A DNA stretch of 64,000 nucleotides, from assembly GCF_900106055.1 (NCBI RefSeq), contig NZ_LT629792.1:62001-126000 (forward strand), in the 5' to 3' direction. Every line of letters starts with the position of its first letter. Within the stretch, counting starts at the first letter, position 1. The DNA comes from Schaalia radingae (lineage in GTDB: Bacteria; Actinomycetota; Actinomycetes; Actinomycetales; Actinomycetaceae). Both the position numbers and the translations under genes were made by a program. Positions 19,282 through 28,733 of the stretch are shown here, piece by piece. A model generated the notes under the pieces. It did not search any database and was not told the origin of the DNA. It saw nothing but the letters and a program-made list of their open reading frames with translations.

Positions 19282-22245
19282 TCAGAGCAGATCCTTCTTC
19301 TGCATGATCTTGAGGGCCGCCCATCCGAAGGGGATACGACCGTAGAAGGTCACCAGTCGGTACAGGACGGCAGTGGACAGTGCCACCGAGACGGGGATGC
19401 CGGCAACCTGCAGTCCGCCGGTCAACGCAGCTTCCACCGGACCGATACCGCCAGGCGAGGGGATCACTGATCCCAACGAGTTCGACGCCAGATATGTCAC
19501 CGCCAGGGTCAGCAGGTTGAGCTCACCGCCGAAAGCCTTGAGCGCTGCCCAGAACGCGCCGACGAAGCCGATATTCATCACGATGTTTCCACCCAGGACG
19601 GCGGCGATACGCTTGGGCTGACCCACGATCCAGATCAGACGCGGGTAGATCTGCTTCCACGTCGGCTTGATTTTTGCCCACAGCCACCTGCGCAATTTCG
19701 GCACTGCGAGCGCTGTGGCCACCACCGCCAGTACTGCGACCACGATCAGCACGATCGTCGACGTCGGCAGGGAAATGTTAAGCGGTGTGGATGATGCTCC
19801 GGTCAGCAAGATGATGAGAAGCAATGCGACAGTTGTCAGGAACTGGGAGATCTGCATGAGCGTGACCGTGGTGATCGCCATCGGTGTCTCAACTTTTTGT
19901 TTATTGAGGAAGCGCAGGTTCAGCGCCGCAGGACCGATACCGGCAGGAGCCACGACCGTCACAACGGACGCGGCGATCTGTGCCAGGGTCGCGTCAGACA
20001 GTTTGATCTTCTCGGTAGACAACGCCACCAACGGCACGGCAGCACCGAACCACGTGAGCGCACCCAGGATGAACGCGATAAGAATCCACACCGGGCTGGC
20101 AGACGTAACAGCATCAGCGATTTCGCGGAAGTTCATCGAGCCGAGCACGACGATGAGGGCCACCGCGAGGATCGCGACCGTGATAATCGTCTTCGGGGCG
20201 AAGCGTTCAAGTTTCAAAAGCTGGGCGGATTCGTTCTTCTCATCGCCCACAATCGCAGTTCGCAGATTTGCCAACGTTTCACTCTTACGCACGGCACGGC
20301 TGATCTGCGCGGGCAGCACCGCGCCTTGCAACACCGGCGCGCTGGCCTTGAGTTCACGGATGCCTACCGCGCGCACCGCACTTTCCAGGGCGCGTTTTTC
20401 ACCCACGCACACCGACAGCAACACCAGCATCTGAGCAATGTCGATCCTGCGGTTGAGCTCGTTCGTTGCCACTTCGCCCTGATCCCAGCCGAGCAGCCAT
20501 ACCTGTCCGGACGCGTCCAGCATCACCGAGTCGAACGTGAGATCGCGGTGCGTGATCGACCGGGAATGCGCCAGGAGTAACTGATTCCACACCTGATCCA
20601 GTACGTCGTCAGACAGGAGGTGATCAGGCGAATCCTTGAGCGTTGTCACCGGCGGGATCGCCTTGGATGCCACCAGGATTGAATCGCCTACCTGGGCCAT
20701 TCCCAGTGGTTCAGCAACATGCACGCCAGCTCTGTGCGCAGCCAGCGTCGTCAGCGTGGAGCGTTCAGCGTTGGCTTTCAGCGACGGCGAGACCCATCGT
20801 GATATCCCGCGCAGACGCAGATTGTTCCATACGTCGATCAGCGTGCCTGTCAGTTCGCGACCCGGATCAAGCACCTGTACTTCCCACAGCCTGCCGTGGT
20901 CATCCCACACCGCATAGTGGCGGGCGTCGGGGCGTTGCGGGTAACGCGTGACGGTGTATTCAACCAGGTCCACATCGGTGGTGAACATGTGCAGATCCTG
21001 GCGCGTGGAAGTGACGTCAGCTTCCTCATCAGTGGAAGTGGTCACCTCATCGGTCACGTCAGTTTCAGGCGTGCCGGCATTGGTCGTCTCGCTGCCGGCT
21101 TGCACCGCGGTCGATCCTGGCCGAGCACCCACTAGTGCCGTATCGCGCCCCGGCTGCATGTCGGCCCCACTGATTACCGAGGCAGACCCGTCCCCTGTTG
21201 GATGGCGATCCGGATTGACGCGCCGTGAGTCTACCTCGTCAATCTTCCACGTCACCAGCGGCGAGGTTGACGTTTCCAGGTCGGAACGGATGATCCGCGA
21301 GGGGACAATGCCGATCGACAGCAAGCCTTCGACAATGTCGATTCCAGTGGCACGCTGATCCTCGAAACCGAGGACCCATCGTGCCAGTGAGCCGATCATA
21401 CGGCCAAGCAGCAGGGAGACGAGCGCTGACGGAAGGCTCATGGTGCCGCGAATGACGCCGAAAAATGCGACGACCGCCAGACCGAGCCAGCCGTAGCGGA
21501 TGGAACGCATATGCGTCGTTTCGCCGGCTGTGGTGAATAACGCGGCAAGCGTCATGAGGACCAGGTTGATGGCGGCGTGTGCGCCGAAGGTGCCGGTGGC
21601 ACCTAACGGAGCCGTGAAATCGGCAGGTACATGATCGAGCACTATCATCAGAACCCAACCAGTGAACGTCGCGATCGCCGCGGTCAGGAGTGTTTCGATG
21701 ATGGTGGTGAGTCTTCCTCGCCGGGCAAGCGCGCCCACGATGACGATAGGGCCGGCCAGAATGATCAGGCCCTCGATCAGCGTGACGGGCAGCAGGAAAA
21801 TGGCTCGCAGAGCGCCGGCAAAGACGTTGCGCACATCGTCGGTGACCCCTTGCGTGGTTGAATGGGCGTACATACCCAACACCCACACCAGTGCGATTCC
21901 CAGGAGTGCGAGGATAACGTCGGTCAGATCCTCACGTCGGCGCGTGCGCTCCTCATGACGGTCAGCGAAATACGCGGGCCGCGACAGGCGCGGAAGGGGA
22001 GCGGTCGCGCGTTGAGTGGCGGCGAGCTGGTCGATCGACAGGTCATCGATGGACGCGTCGGGGTTTGAGCCGGGCGGCTCAGTGTCAGTCTTGGCAGAAG
22101 CGTTCGTGGTGGATCCGTGCGGTGTGGGCGTCGACGGGCCTGACGTCGCGGAGGGCGATGCGGATGTGGGTGTGGCTGAGCCAGGTTCGACCCAATCGGA
22201 TGTCGTCGACTGGGGTGCCGTCGAATCCGCGCCCTTCAAAGTCAT
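19282..22245 (-). CDS. UPF0104/LPG-flippase-like membrane protein with kinase-like domain
   Basis: A 987-residue protein in four parts: a Ser/Thr/Pro-rich N-terminus (1-95), about six membrane helices (105-310), a soluble region (330-660) with a protein kinase-like fold, and a C-terminal UPF0104/MprF-type membrane domain (680-987). The kinase-like region shows SITHRDLTFDSVMLDASGQ, the catalytic-loop pattern, and WLLGWDQGE where DFG is expected. The Gly-rich loop is not clear, so ATP use is uncertain. MprF-type domains flip lipids such as lysyl-phosphatidylglycerol; no lysyl-transferase domain is seen here. ATG 22245 follows AGGA; the open frame extends 21 codons further. Confidence 0.8.
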   Translation of the reverse strand: MTLKGADSTAPQSTTSDWVEPGSATPTSASPSATSGPSTPTPHGSTTNASAKTDTEPPGSNPDASIDDLSIDQLAATQRATAPLPRLSRPAYFADRHEERTRRREDLTDVILALLGIALVWVLGMYAHSTTQGVTDDVRNVFAGALRAIFLLPVTLIEGLIILAGPIVIVGALARRGRLTTIIETLLTAAIATFTGWVLMIVLDHVPADFTAPLGATGTFGAHAAINLVLMTLAALFTTAGETTHMRSIRYGWLGLAVVAFFGVIRGTMSLPSALVSLLLGRMIGSLARWVLGFEDQRATGIDIVEGLLSIGIVPSRIIRSDLETSTSPLVTWKIDEVDSRRVNPDRHPTGDGSASVISGADMQPGRDTALVGARPGSTAVQAGSETTNAGTPETDVTDEVTTSTDEEADVTSTRQDLHMFTTDVDLVEYTVTRYPQRPDARHYAVWDDHGRLWEVQVLDPGRELTGTLIDVWNNLRLRGISRWVSPSLKANAERSTLTTLAAHRAGVHVAEPLGMAQVGDSILVASKAIPPVTTLKDSPDHLLSDDVLDQVWNQLLLAHSRSITHRDLTFDSVMLDASGQVWLLGWDQGEVATNELNRRIDIAQMLVLLSVCVGEKRALESAVRAVGIRELKASAPVLQGAVLPAQISRAVRKSETLANLRTAIVGDEKNESAQLLKLERFAPKTIITVAILAVALIVVLGSMNFREIADAVTSASPVWILIAFILGALTWFGAAVPLVALSTEKIKLSDATLAQIAASVVTVVAPAGIGPAALNLRFLNKQKVETPMAITTVTLMQISQFLTTVALLLIILLTGASSTPLNISLPTSTIVLIVVAVLAVVATALAVPKLRRWLWAKIKPTWKQIYPRLIWIVGQPKRIAAVLGGNIVMNIGFVGAFWAALKAFGGELNLLTLAVTYLASNSLGSVIPSPGGIGPVEAALTGGLQVAGIPVSVALSTAVLYRLVTFYGRIPFGWAALKIMQKKDLL

Positions 22246-22347
22246 ACGATCTATCCTAATGGCGCAACGCCTATTCGTGCAGTAACACATATAGGGTAGT
22301 GCGTGCACCGTTTTGAGGTGTTATGCCCCGCTAATGAAAGGGAACTT

Positions 22348-23205
22348 GTGCTGGCTGTAACCGTGATGCCAACCGATCAATCGTGGTTGACAACCGTCAT
22401 CGGTTGGTTCCACGATCCCGAATCCTTGCTGCTCGCGATGGGTCCGTGGGTGCTGTGGGGCACGCTGCTGATCGTCCTGATCGAATCGGGCATTCTGTTT
22501 CCGGTGCTGCCTGGCGACTCCCTGCTGTTCACGGCCGGTCTGCTTCATGAGCGCCTGGGGCTGCACCTGCCGACCTTGATTGCACTGACGTTCGTCGCTG
22601 CGTTTATCGGCGCACAGATCGGCTATTGGCTGGGGCATCGATTCGGGCGGCGTCTCTTTTCCGACAATGCGCGGATTTTGAAGACCGAGCATTTGCACCA
22701 GGCTGAACGCTACTTCGTGAAGTATGGCGGGCGCTCGCTGGTGATCGGGCGTTTCATCCCGTTTGTGCGCACATTCATTCCGCTTGCCGCCGGTATCGCG
22801 CGCTACCCGTACGGCAAGTTCGTCATCTATAACTCGCTGGGCGCTCTGGCCTGGGGCGTGGGCATCACATGGGCCGGCTCCGCGCTGGGCGGTATCCAAT
22901 TCGTTCACGATAATTTGTCAGTCATTATCATCCTGATCGTCGTGGTCTCGGTCATCCCCATGATCGCCGAGTTCGCCATTCAGCGTGTCCGTCAGTCTCG
23001 CAAAGGTCGCGCTGAAGCAGCCGAAGCATCCGCGCAGGTGTCGGATGCAGTCGATGCCGACTCCGAGGCTGCTGATCGCAGGTCCGGGTCAGTCAGCTCT
23101 GGTCCCGAAGCTGTCGACCCGAAGCCTGAGGCATTTCGGCGGGCCGGCAGCATCGCAATTGACGAGGGTGACCCGACCGGCACCGATCGCGCCACAGAAA
23201 GCTGA
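22348..23205 (+). CDS. DedA-family membrane protein
   Basis: A 285-residue DedA/SNARE-associated protein; members are thought to recycle undecaprenyl phosphate or other lipids across the membrane. Family signatures are visible: ESGILFPVLPGDSLLF near the N-terminus and GRFIPFVRTFIPLAAGIARYP in the middle, with about five membrane segments. The last 70 residues are a charged, disordered-looking tail. GTG 22348 is preferred: AAAGGG lies just upstream and the frame further 5' looks non-coding. It diverges from the flippase-like gene, and four bases separate it from the next gene, so both are cotranscribed. Confidence 0.9.
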   Translation: MLAVTVMPTDQSWLTTVIGWFHDPESLLLAMGPWVLWGTLLIVLIESGILFPVLPGDSLLFTAGLLHERLGLHLPTLIALTFVAAFIGAQIGYWLGHRFGRRLFSDNARILKTEHLHQAERYFVKYGGRSLVIGRFIPFVRTFIPLAAGIARYPYGKFVIYNSLGALAWGVGITWAGSALGGIQFVHDNLSVIIILIVVVSVIPMIAEFAIQRVRQSRKGRAEAAEASAQVSDAVDADSEAADRRSGSVSSGPEAVDPKPEAFRRAGSIAIDEGDPTGTDRATES

Positions 23206-23208
23206 TTC

Positions 23209-25566
23209 ATGAACTGGGTTGCATGGTTGGGGCTGATGCCACTGGTGATCGCGATGGTTGTCATCGCAATCCTTCCCGGCTATTTCTGGGTGCGCACACA
23301 GATCCGTTCATCGGTGGTGGCTGCTGCAGCCGGACCGGCACTCACTGTCGGAACCGTGTCGATCCTGTCGATGATCTGGCATGCGCTGGGAGTTCCGTAT
23401 ACCCGCGCTACCGTTATGCCGGTCCTGGCATTGCTGACCTGCGCCGGAGCTGCGGTTTATGTGCTGCGTCGGCGCGCAAACCCTGAACATGGCGAACTGC
23501 TTGGAGACAGCCTGGTGGCGCGGCCACCACTGCGGGCAGATGCGCCGGCCTCGCACGCCTACCGCATTCTGTCGCGCAGAGCGCGCGGCGCAATCTGGTT
23601 CATGGTGTTTGTCGGCTGGGTGCTGGCCGCACTGCCCATGCTGATCGCGGCCAATCCGCGTGATCCCGTGCAACAGTGGGACTCTGTTTTCCACGTCAAT
23701 GGTGTGTGGTCGATTCTGGAGACCTCACGTGCGGATCCTTTCGGAGGGTTGGCACCTCTGTACGGTGGACGTGAAGTTTTCTACCCGAACGCCTGGCATG
23801 CGTTCACGGCGCTGTTCGCCACGCCCGAAACCGTGATTCAAACGTCGAACGCGGCCTCGCTGGCACTGATGGCGCTGTGGGCGATCGGTGGCACAGCGTT
23901 CACTGCTGTCGTCACCACTTCACGGGTTGCCGTTGTCGTGGCACCCGTTGCTGCGGGCTGCATGCTCTCCATGCCGGCTGACGCCCTGACCATGTACAAC
24001 CAGTGGCCCAACGCGTTGGGAGTCATCCTTCTGCCGGGAATTGCTGCAATGAGCCTGGTCTGGGGCAGGCGGTTGGCGCGATCGACCGATCGTGGGTTGG
24101 CTGGCGCGTTTGCACATCTTCCGCTGGGAGGGCTGATTGCCCTGGGCTTCGTCGGCATGGTGCTCGCCCACCCCACGGCCGCGTTTTCACTGGCTGTGCT
24201 GCTGATTCCACCGATCATTGCGTCCATGTTCATCCTCGTCAGGCGCTCCGCGTGGATCGGTCACTACGGCGTGGCTGCGGCAACAGGGGTGGTGTGCGTG
24301 GTGGCGGTGTGCGCGCCGCTGTGGATGCTGGGTATGGATCGCGTGCAGGCGATGGGGGATTACCCGAGGCGGGGCATTTCTTACGAGCAGGCTTTCTCGA
24401 CCTTCCTGACCCCTTATCCGCCTTTCACCCGCACCATCGGCTTGATCTTGACCATCACGATCACCGCGGTGCTGATGCTGATTGGCATCATTGCGCTGAT
24501 CCGCGGCGCATTTGTGTGGTCTCGAGTGGTCAAGAACGACATTCCCACCTGGCCGTGGCCGTCAGTGGTGCAGCCCGAGGCAGCAGTGCCTTCCGGCGCA
24601 GCGGCCCCCTCCGACGAGGCAGCGCAAACCGATGCAGCGCTCCACTGCCAGACAGCAGATTCTCACGATGCGGCAGAGCAGCCCTCGGCAATGCTGCAGG
24701 ATTCGACGGAGCCGCCCTCGTCGACGGCCTCCATGACCGTGAGCGAACGAGCCGACCTGTGGATCGCAACGCGCCAACGCGTGCGCGAATCGTATGGGCC
24801 GCGTCCGACAACCTGGCTCATTGTCTCTTTCCTGCTGTTCGCGGCACTGACTTTCATGGCGTATGCGCCAGATTTTCCCGGACGCACCTACCTGCTGGCA
24901 CCGTGGTACATGGATGCTCGTCGCATCATGGGGGTACAGAACCTCACGATGATTCCTCTGATCGCGTTCGGTTTCGAGCAGCTCGTGAACTGGGTGCGCT
25001 CGCACAGGGTGCGCGCCGCTGACGAGCATCATGCGCAATCGTCACTGTGGCGGGTCGGCGCACTGCTCGGCGTGTGGATCGTTGCCATGTCACTGGGCGG
25101 CGCGATGGATGCTCGGCTGTGGGCGGTGCGATACGTGTACGACGCAGATCACCTAGGCAAACCCGGAATGTCAACGAACGCGGAGCTGAACATGTTCCGG
25201 CGCATGCCTCAGACGGTGCCAGAAGATGCGTTGATCGTCGGAGATCCCATCGCCGGCGAGGCCTACTCGCTGTCGATCGGACAGCGTCAGGTCGTGTTCA
25301 GGCAACTGTCGACGGTTAACAAGGACACGGTTTCGCAAGATATCCTGCGCCGATCCTTTAATGAGATCCACACCAATCCCGAAGTGTGCCAAGTGGTTCG
25401 TGACCTTGGAATCACGCACTTCTTTGAGGACGAAGATGGCCAGTACTACAACTTCGCACGCTCCTCGCGAATGCCAGGGTTCTACAACGTGGACACATCC
25501 CACGGCTTCGAGCTGGTCGACACTGGCGGCACGGCGAAACTGTACCGCATTACTGCCTGCGACTGA
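23209..25566 (+). CDS. DUF6541-type polytopic membrane protein
   Basis: A 785-residue membrane protein with about a dozen or more hydrophobic helices, matching the large actinobacterial DUF6541 group, which resembles GT-C glycosyltransferases in layout. WDSVFHVNGVWSILE and FYPNAWHAFTALF in the first third resemble the acidic periplasmic loop and following helix of such proteins. A Ser/Ala/Asp-rich cytoplasmic insert sits around 448-525. The C-terminal roughly 150 residues form a soluble domain (VPEDALIVGDPIAGEAYSLS). A role in cell-envelope sugar transfer is inference. It is four bases downstream of dedA and converges on a YkvI-like gene. Confidence 0.7.
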   Translation: MNWVAWLGLMPLVIAMVVIAILPGYFWVRTQIRSSVVAAAAGPALTVGTVSILSMIWHALGVPYTRATVMPVLALLTCAGAAVYVLRRRANPEHGELLGDSLVARPPLRADAPASHAYRILSRRARGAIWFMVFVGWVLAALPMLIAANPRDPVQQWDSVFHVNGVWSILETSRADPFGGLAPLYGGREVFYPNAWHAFTALFATPETVIQTSNAASLALMALWAIGGTAFTAVVTTSRVAVVVAPVAAGCMLSMPADALTMYNQWPNALGVILLPGIAAMSLVWGRRLARSTDRGLAGAFAHLPLGGLIALGFVGMVLAHPTAAFSLAVLLIPPIIASMFILVRRSAWIGHYGVAAATGVVCVVAVCAPLWMLGMDRVQAMGDYPRRGISYEQAFSTFLTPYPPFTRTIGLILTITITAVLMLIGIIALIRGAFVWSRVVKNDIPTWPWPSVVQPEAAVPSGAAAPSDEAAQTDAALHCQTADSHDAAEQPSAMLQDSTEPPSSTASMTVSERADLWIATRQRVRESYGPRPTTWLIVSFLLFAALTFMAYAPDFPGRTYLLAPWYMDARRIMGVQNLTMIPLIAFGFEQLVNWVRSHRVRAADEHHAQSSLWRVGALLGVWIVAMSLGGAMDARLWAVRYVYDADHLGKPGMSTNAELNMFRRMPQTVPEDALIVGDPIAGEAYSLSIGQRQVVFRQLSTVNKDTVSQDILRRSFNEIHTNPEVCQVVRDLGITHFFEDEDGQYYNFARSSRMPGFYNVDTSHGFELVDTGGTAKLYRITACD

Positions 25567-25593
25567 CGAAGCGCAGGGCGCGCGGAGTATGAC

Positions 25594-26922
25594 TCAGTGC
25601 TTGTCAGCTGAGACCTGCTCGCCGGCTTCTGTGGCAGCCTGGTTTTCCTGACGGTCGGCTATCGGCTCCCAATCGTCGTGGTCGATGCCTTCTTCTTCAA
25701 GTTCCTCCGCGGCGACGGCCCCCATCGCGTCGACCAGTTCGACGTTTTCAACATCGGAGTCCTCGACTTCGTGGCGCAGCTGCCTGGCGTGTTTGCGGGA
25801 AAAACCGCGATCGAGGCGCAGACGGCGACGTATCAACTTGAGAATGCGGCCGCGTCGCTCCGACTCGTCGATGATGTCCTGGCGAGTCTTGATCCACGAG
25901 TAAAACAGCACCACCATCAGCACGATGCCGCAGTACCCCAAGATCGGGAAGAGCTTGTTGACCAGCTCTTTGAACCCGAGGAATGACAGCCCGAACCCTG
26001 CCACTGTCAGCGCCAGCAAGATGACGCGGAACCGCATGTCGCCACCGTGCGAGAAACGCTTGGCCAACGCGTAGAACATGGCAATCGCGGTGTTGAAAAT
26101 CATCAGGAACGTCACGATTGCCATCGCAAAGCCAAACCACGGATGGATGTGGTTGACCAGTGCCAGCATCGGCATGTCCTGGTCATACACGGTCGTCATT
26201 TGCGTCAGCAACGCGCCGGCGACCAGTGTGAGCAGTACGCCGTAGACGATGCCGCCGATCATTCCCCCGCGCCCGGCAACCTTCAGATCCGTGATGTCAC
26301 CGCCCATGACGATCGCCATCGACACAACGGTGGACAGACACACGCCCACGTAGTTCAGGGTCGAAATATGCCACGCCGGAAGGGCCGTGTCCACCAGCTG
26401 CGCAGACTCGTGGATATCCTCCCACGCCGCATCAATGTGCGTGAATGACCAGATCACCACGATGAGGACGCACAGGATCAGCACGGGCGTAATCATGCCG
26501 ATGATCTTCGTAACCTTGTCCACATCCAGCATTCCCACCAGCATGACCAGCACCGTGATGATCGCGGAACCCACCCATGTCGGCAGTCCAAACTGCTGTT
26601 CGAGATTCGAGCCGCCACCCGCAATCATGACGAAACCCAGGCTAAAGAGCGTAAACGTGATGATGATGTCGAACAGGCGGGCAAGGAATGGATGTGCCAC
26701 CCCGCCGAATACCACGTTGTGGTCGCTGGCCAGAAAGTATGATCCGAGCTGAACGACCACCAGACCTGCGAATGAGAACACCGCACCGGTGATGACGGCG
26801 CCGACGATGCCCCACACCCCAAATCCGGAGAAATACTGCAGAACTTCCTGGCCTGAGGCAAAACCTGCACCAACGGTGATGCCGATGAAGGCAAGGGCAA
26901 CAGTCAAGACTTTTTTATTCAT
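25594..26922 (-). CDS. YkvI-like APC-superfamily membrane transporter (copy 1)
   Basis: A 442-residue integral membrane protein with about ten helices and the opening VGAGFASGQEVLQYF, characteristic of the YkvI family in the APC superfamily. The unwound helix motif GAGFASG would form the substrate site. The substrate is unknown. The C-terminal 80 residues are a basic-then-acidic cytoplasmic tail. ATG 26922 is chosen because the protein then begins MNKKVLTV exactly like the neighbouring paralogue; the open frame runs 19 codons further. It is the second gene of a tandem pair. Confidence 0.8.
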   Translation of the reverse strand: MNKKVLTVALAFIGITVGAGFASGQEVLQYFSGFGVWGIVGAVITGAVFSFAGLVVVQLGSYFLASDHNVVFGGVAHPFLARLFDIIITFTLFSLGFVMIAGGGSNLEQQFGLPTWVGSAIITVLVMLVGMLDVDKVTKIIGMITPVLILCVLIVVIWSFTHIDAAWEDIHESAQLVDTALPAWHISTLNYVGVCLSTVVSMAIVMGGDITDLKVAGRGGMIGGIVYGVLLTLVAGALLTQMTTVYDQDMPMLALVNHIHPWFGFAMAIVTFLMIFNTAIAMFYALAKRFSHGGDMRFRVILLALTVAGFGLSFLGFKELVNKLFPILGYCGIVLMVVLFYSWIKTRQDIIDESERRGRILKLIRRRLRLDRGFSRKHARQLRHEVEDSDVENVELVDAMGAVAAEELEEEGIDHDDWEPIADRQENQAATEAGEQVSADKH

Positions 26923-27162
26923 GAACGGCTTTCGACGCGAACATTTCCTTTGATACTTTAACCTGCTTTGCTCGTTCACATGCGACTTTTATGCCGGGCG
27001 CCAGCGGCAGCGATCGGCCAGTTCGGCGATTCTTCCTTGTGTTCGCCGCTATTGACGAGGGTGGCTTCCACCTCCACTGCTGTCACTTAATCCACACGCT
27101 TATCCACACATGGGGAAAACTACATCAGTGTAATTCAGCAGATAGCTGTGGCTTGACGTCGC
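26923..27162. other. Gap between the two YkvI-like genes with DnaA-box-like sites
   Basis: A 240-bp spacer with no coding frame of note. It should hold the promoter of copy 1. Near the upstream end are TTATCCACA (27100-27108), identical to a consensus DnaA box, and a near match TTAATCCACA (27087-27096). Two such sites alone do not make an origin. Confidence 0.4.
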
Positions 27163-28485
27163 TTATTTCGCCGACACCTCGCCGGTAGGGGGACCAGGTT
27201 CGGCCTGGTTCTGCAACACTGATTCACCGTCAAGATTGTCGTGAGCAATACCATGCGCATCAAGGTCGGCACACGTTTCTGACCCGATGGACTCCATTAG
27301 CTGAGCGTCCTCAATGGGTGAGGCGCTCACCTCACGGTCCAGGCGCGCCTGGTCGCGCCTGGAAAACACACGATCCGTGCGTAGTTTGCGTCTGAGCAGA
27401 CGCGTGATTCGCCCTCGTCGATCAGTTTCCTCGTTAATTATGCGGCGCGTGCGAATCCACGAGTAGCCCAGCACGCCCATCAGGATGAAGCCGGCATAAC
27501 CAATGACGGGGAACAGCCAGGTCACCAGGTTCTTGAAGCCGAAAGCCGACAGGACGGTGCCGGCCACAACCAGCGTCACCAGCACCAGGCGAAAACGGCC
27601 GGTGCTTCCTGTGGAGAAGCGTGAAGCCAGCGCGTAGAACATGCCGATCGCAGAGTTCAGGATCATGCCGAAAACAACCAGTGCCATCACGTGCCCCGCC
27701 CACGGTGCCGCGCTGGCGGCCAACGTCAGCATCGGCATGTCATCGCGGTACACGGTCGGCACGTGCACATACAGCGACACCGTAATCGCCAGCAGGAGGA
27801 CTCCGAAGAACACGCCGCCGAGAAGGCCGCCAAAGCCAGCCACTTTCGGATCGGAAATATCGCCACCGATGACGATCGCCATTGACGCCACCACGCATAG
27901 GTTCATTGCCACGTAATTCAGTGACGACAATGACCAGTGCGCAATGGTGGTGTCAACCAGCTGCGTTGAAGCGTGGATGTCACTCCAGGTGGCGTCGATG
28001 TGTGTCAGCGCGTAGATGGTCACCACCAGGACGCAGATGATCAGCACCGGTGTGAGCGCGCCGATGATGCGCGTAACCCTGCTGACATCCAGAAACCCCA
28101 TGGCCAGAACAACCACGATCACGATCGCTGAGCCAACCCATGTCGGCAGGCCGAACTGCTGATTCAGGTTCGTTCCTCCGCCGGCAATCATGATGAAACC
28201 AATTGAAAAAGCTGTGACAGTGACCGTGACGTCGAACAGGAATGCCAGAACCGGGTGCGCCACCCCGCCGAACACGACTTTGTGATCGCTGGCCAGGAAA
28301 TAGGAGCCGAGCTGGACAATCACGAAACCTGCGAATGAAAACACGATGGCAGCGGCCAATGCGCCGACCAGGCCCCACGGACCAAAACCGACGAAGTATT
28401 GAAGCACTTCCTGCCCGGAGGCAAAGCCTGCACCCACGGCGATCGCAATGTACGCCATGGCAACGGTCAGGACTTTCTTATTCAT
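27163..28485 (-). CDS. YkvI-like APC-superfamily membrane transporter (copy 2)
   Basis: A 440-residue paralogue of the next gene, colinear over its full length, sharing for example GAGFASGQEVLQYF, AGGGTNLNQQFGLPTWVGSA and LGSYFLASDHKVVFGG. About ten membrane helices are followed by a charged tail. The copies differ mainly in the tail and in helices around residues 190-240, as expected for an old tandem duplication that may have diverged in substrate. The spacer of 240 bp suggests separate promoters. Function is unknown beyond membership of the APC superfamily. Confidence 0.8.
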   Translation of the reverse strand: MNKKVLTVAMAYIAIAVGAGFASGQEVLQYFVGFGPWGLVGALAAAIVFSFAGFVIVQLGSYFLASDHKVVFGGVAHPVLAFLFDVTVTVTAFSIGFIMIAGGGTNLNQQFGLPTWVGSAIVIVVVLAMGFLDVSRVTRIIGALTPVLIICVLVVTIYALTHIDATWSDIHASTQLVDTTIAHWSLSSLNYVAMNLCVVASMAIVIGGDISDPKVAGFGGLLGGVFFGVLLLAITVSLYVHVPTVYRDDMPMLTLAASAAPWAGHVMALVVFGMILNSAIGMFYALASRFSTGSTGRFRLVLVTLVVAGTVLSAFGFKNLVTWLFPVIGYAGFILMGVLGYSWIRTRRIINEETDRRGRITRLLRRKLRTDRVFSRRDQARLDREVSASPIEDAQLMESIGSETCADLDAHGIAHDNLDGESVLQNQAEPGPPTGEVSAK

Positions 28486-28550
28486 CTGTCGATCCGTTCC
28501 CGGGTCGCTTCCTCACTGATGGGCGCCTCCAATAGCGCCGGCGCACCGTC

Positions 28551-28569
28551 GCGGCGTGGCACACGCCGC
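28551..28569. other. Compact hairpin in the ykvI/serS divergent region
   Basis: GCGGCGTG (28551-28558) pairs with CACGCCGC (28562-28569) around a three-base loop, extendable by one C-G pair. It lies in the 248-bp gap between copy 2 and serS. No T-run follows on either strand. It could be a protein-binding palindrome or a leader hairpin; nothing decides between them. Confidence 0.35.
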
Positions 28570-28733
28570 GGGGAAAGTCGCCCTCGTCAGTGACCCGAAG
28601 TAGTGATACCCACGAACTATAGTTGACCAACCCTGCCGTGTGCGCGCGATTGAGGGGCGTCACCGCACATGCCCGCGACCCCTCCCCGCTGGCGCGGTAG
28701 TAACGGGCGGTGTATCTGAACTACCATGAACAC

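Noticed and set aside
27087..27108. Replication origin
   Set aside because: Only one exact DnaA box and one near match, no AT-rich unwinding element and no dnaA/dnaN in the window.
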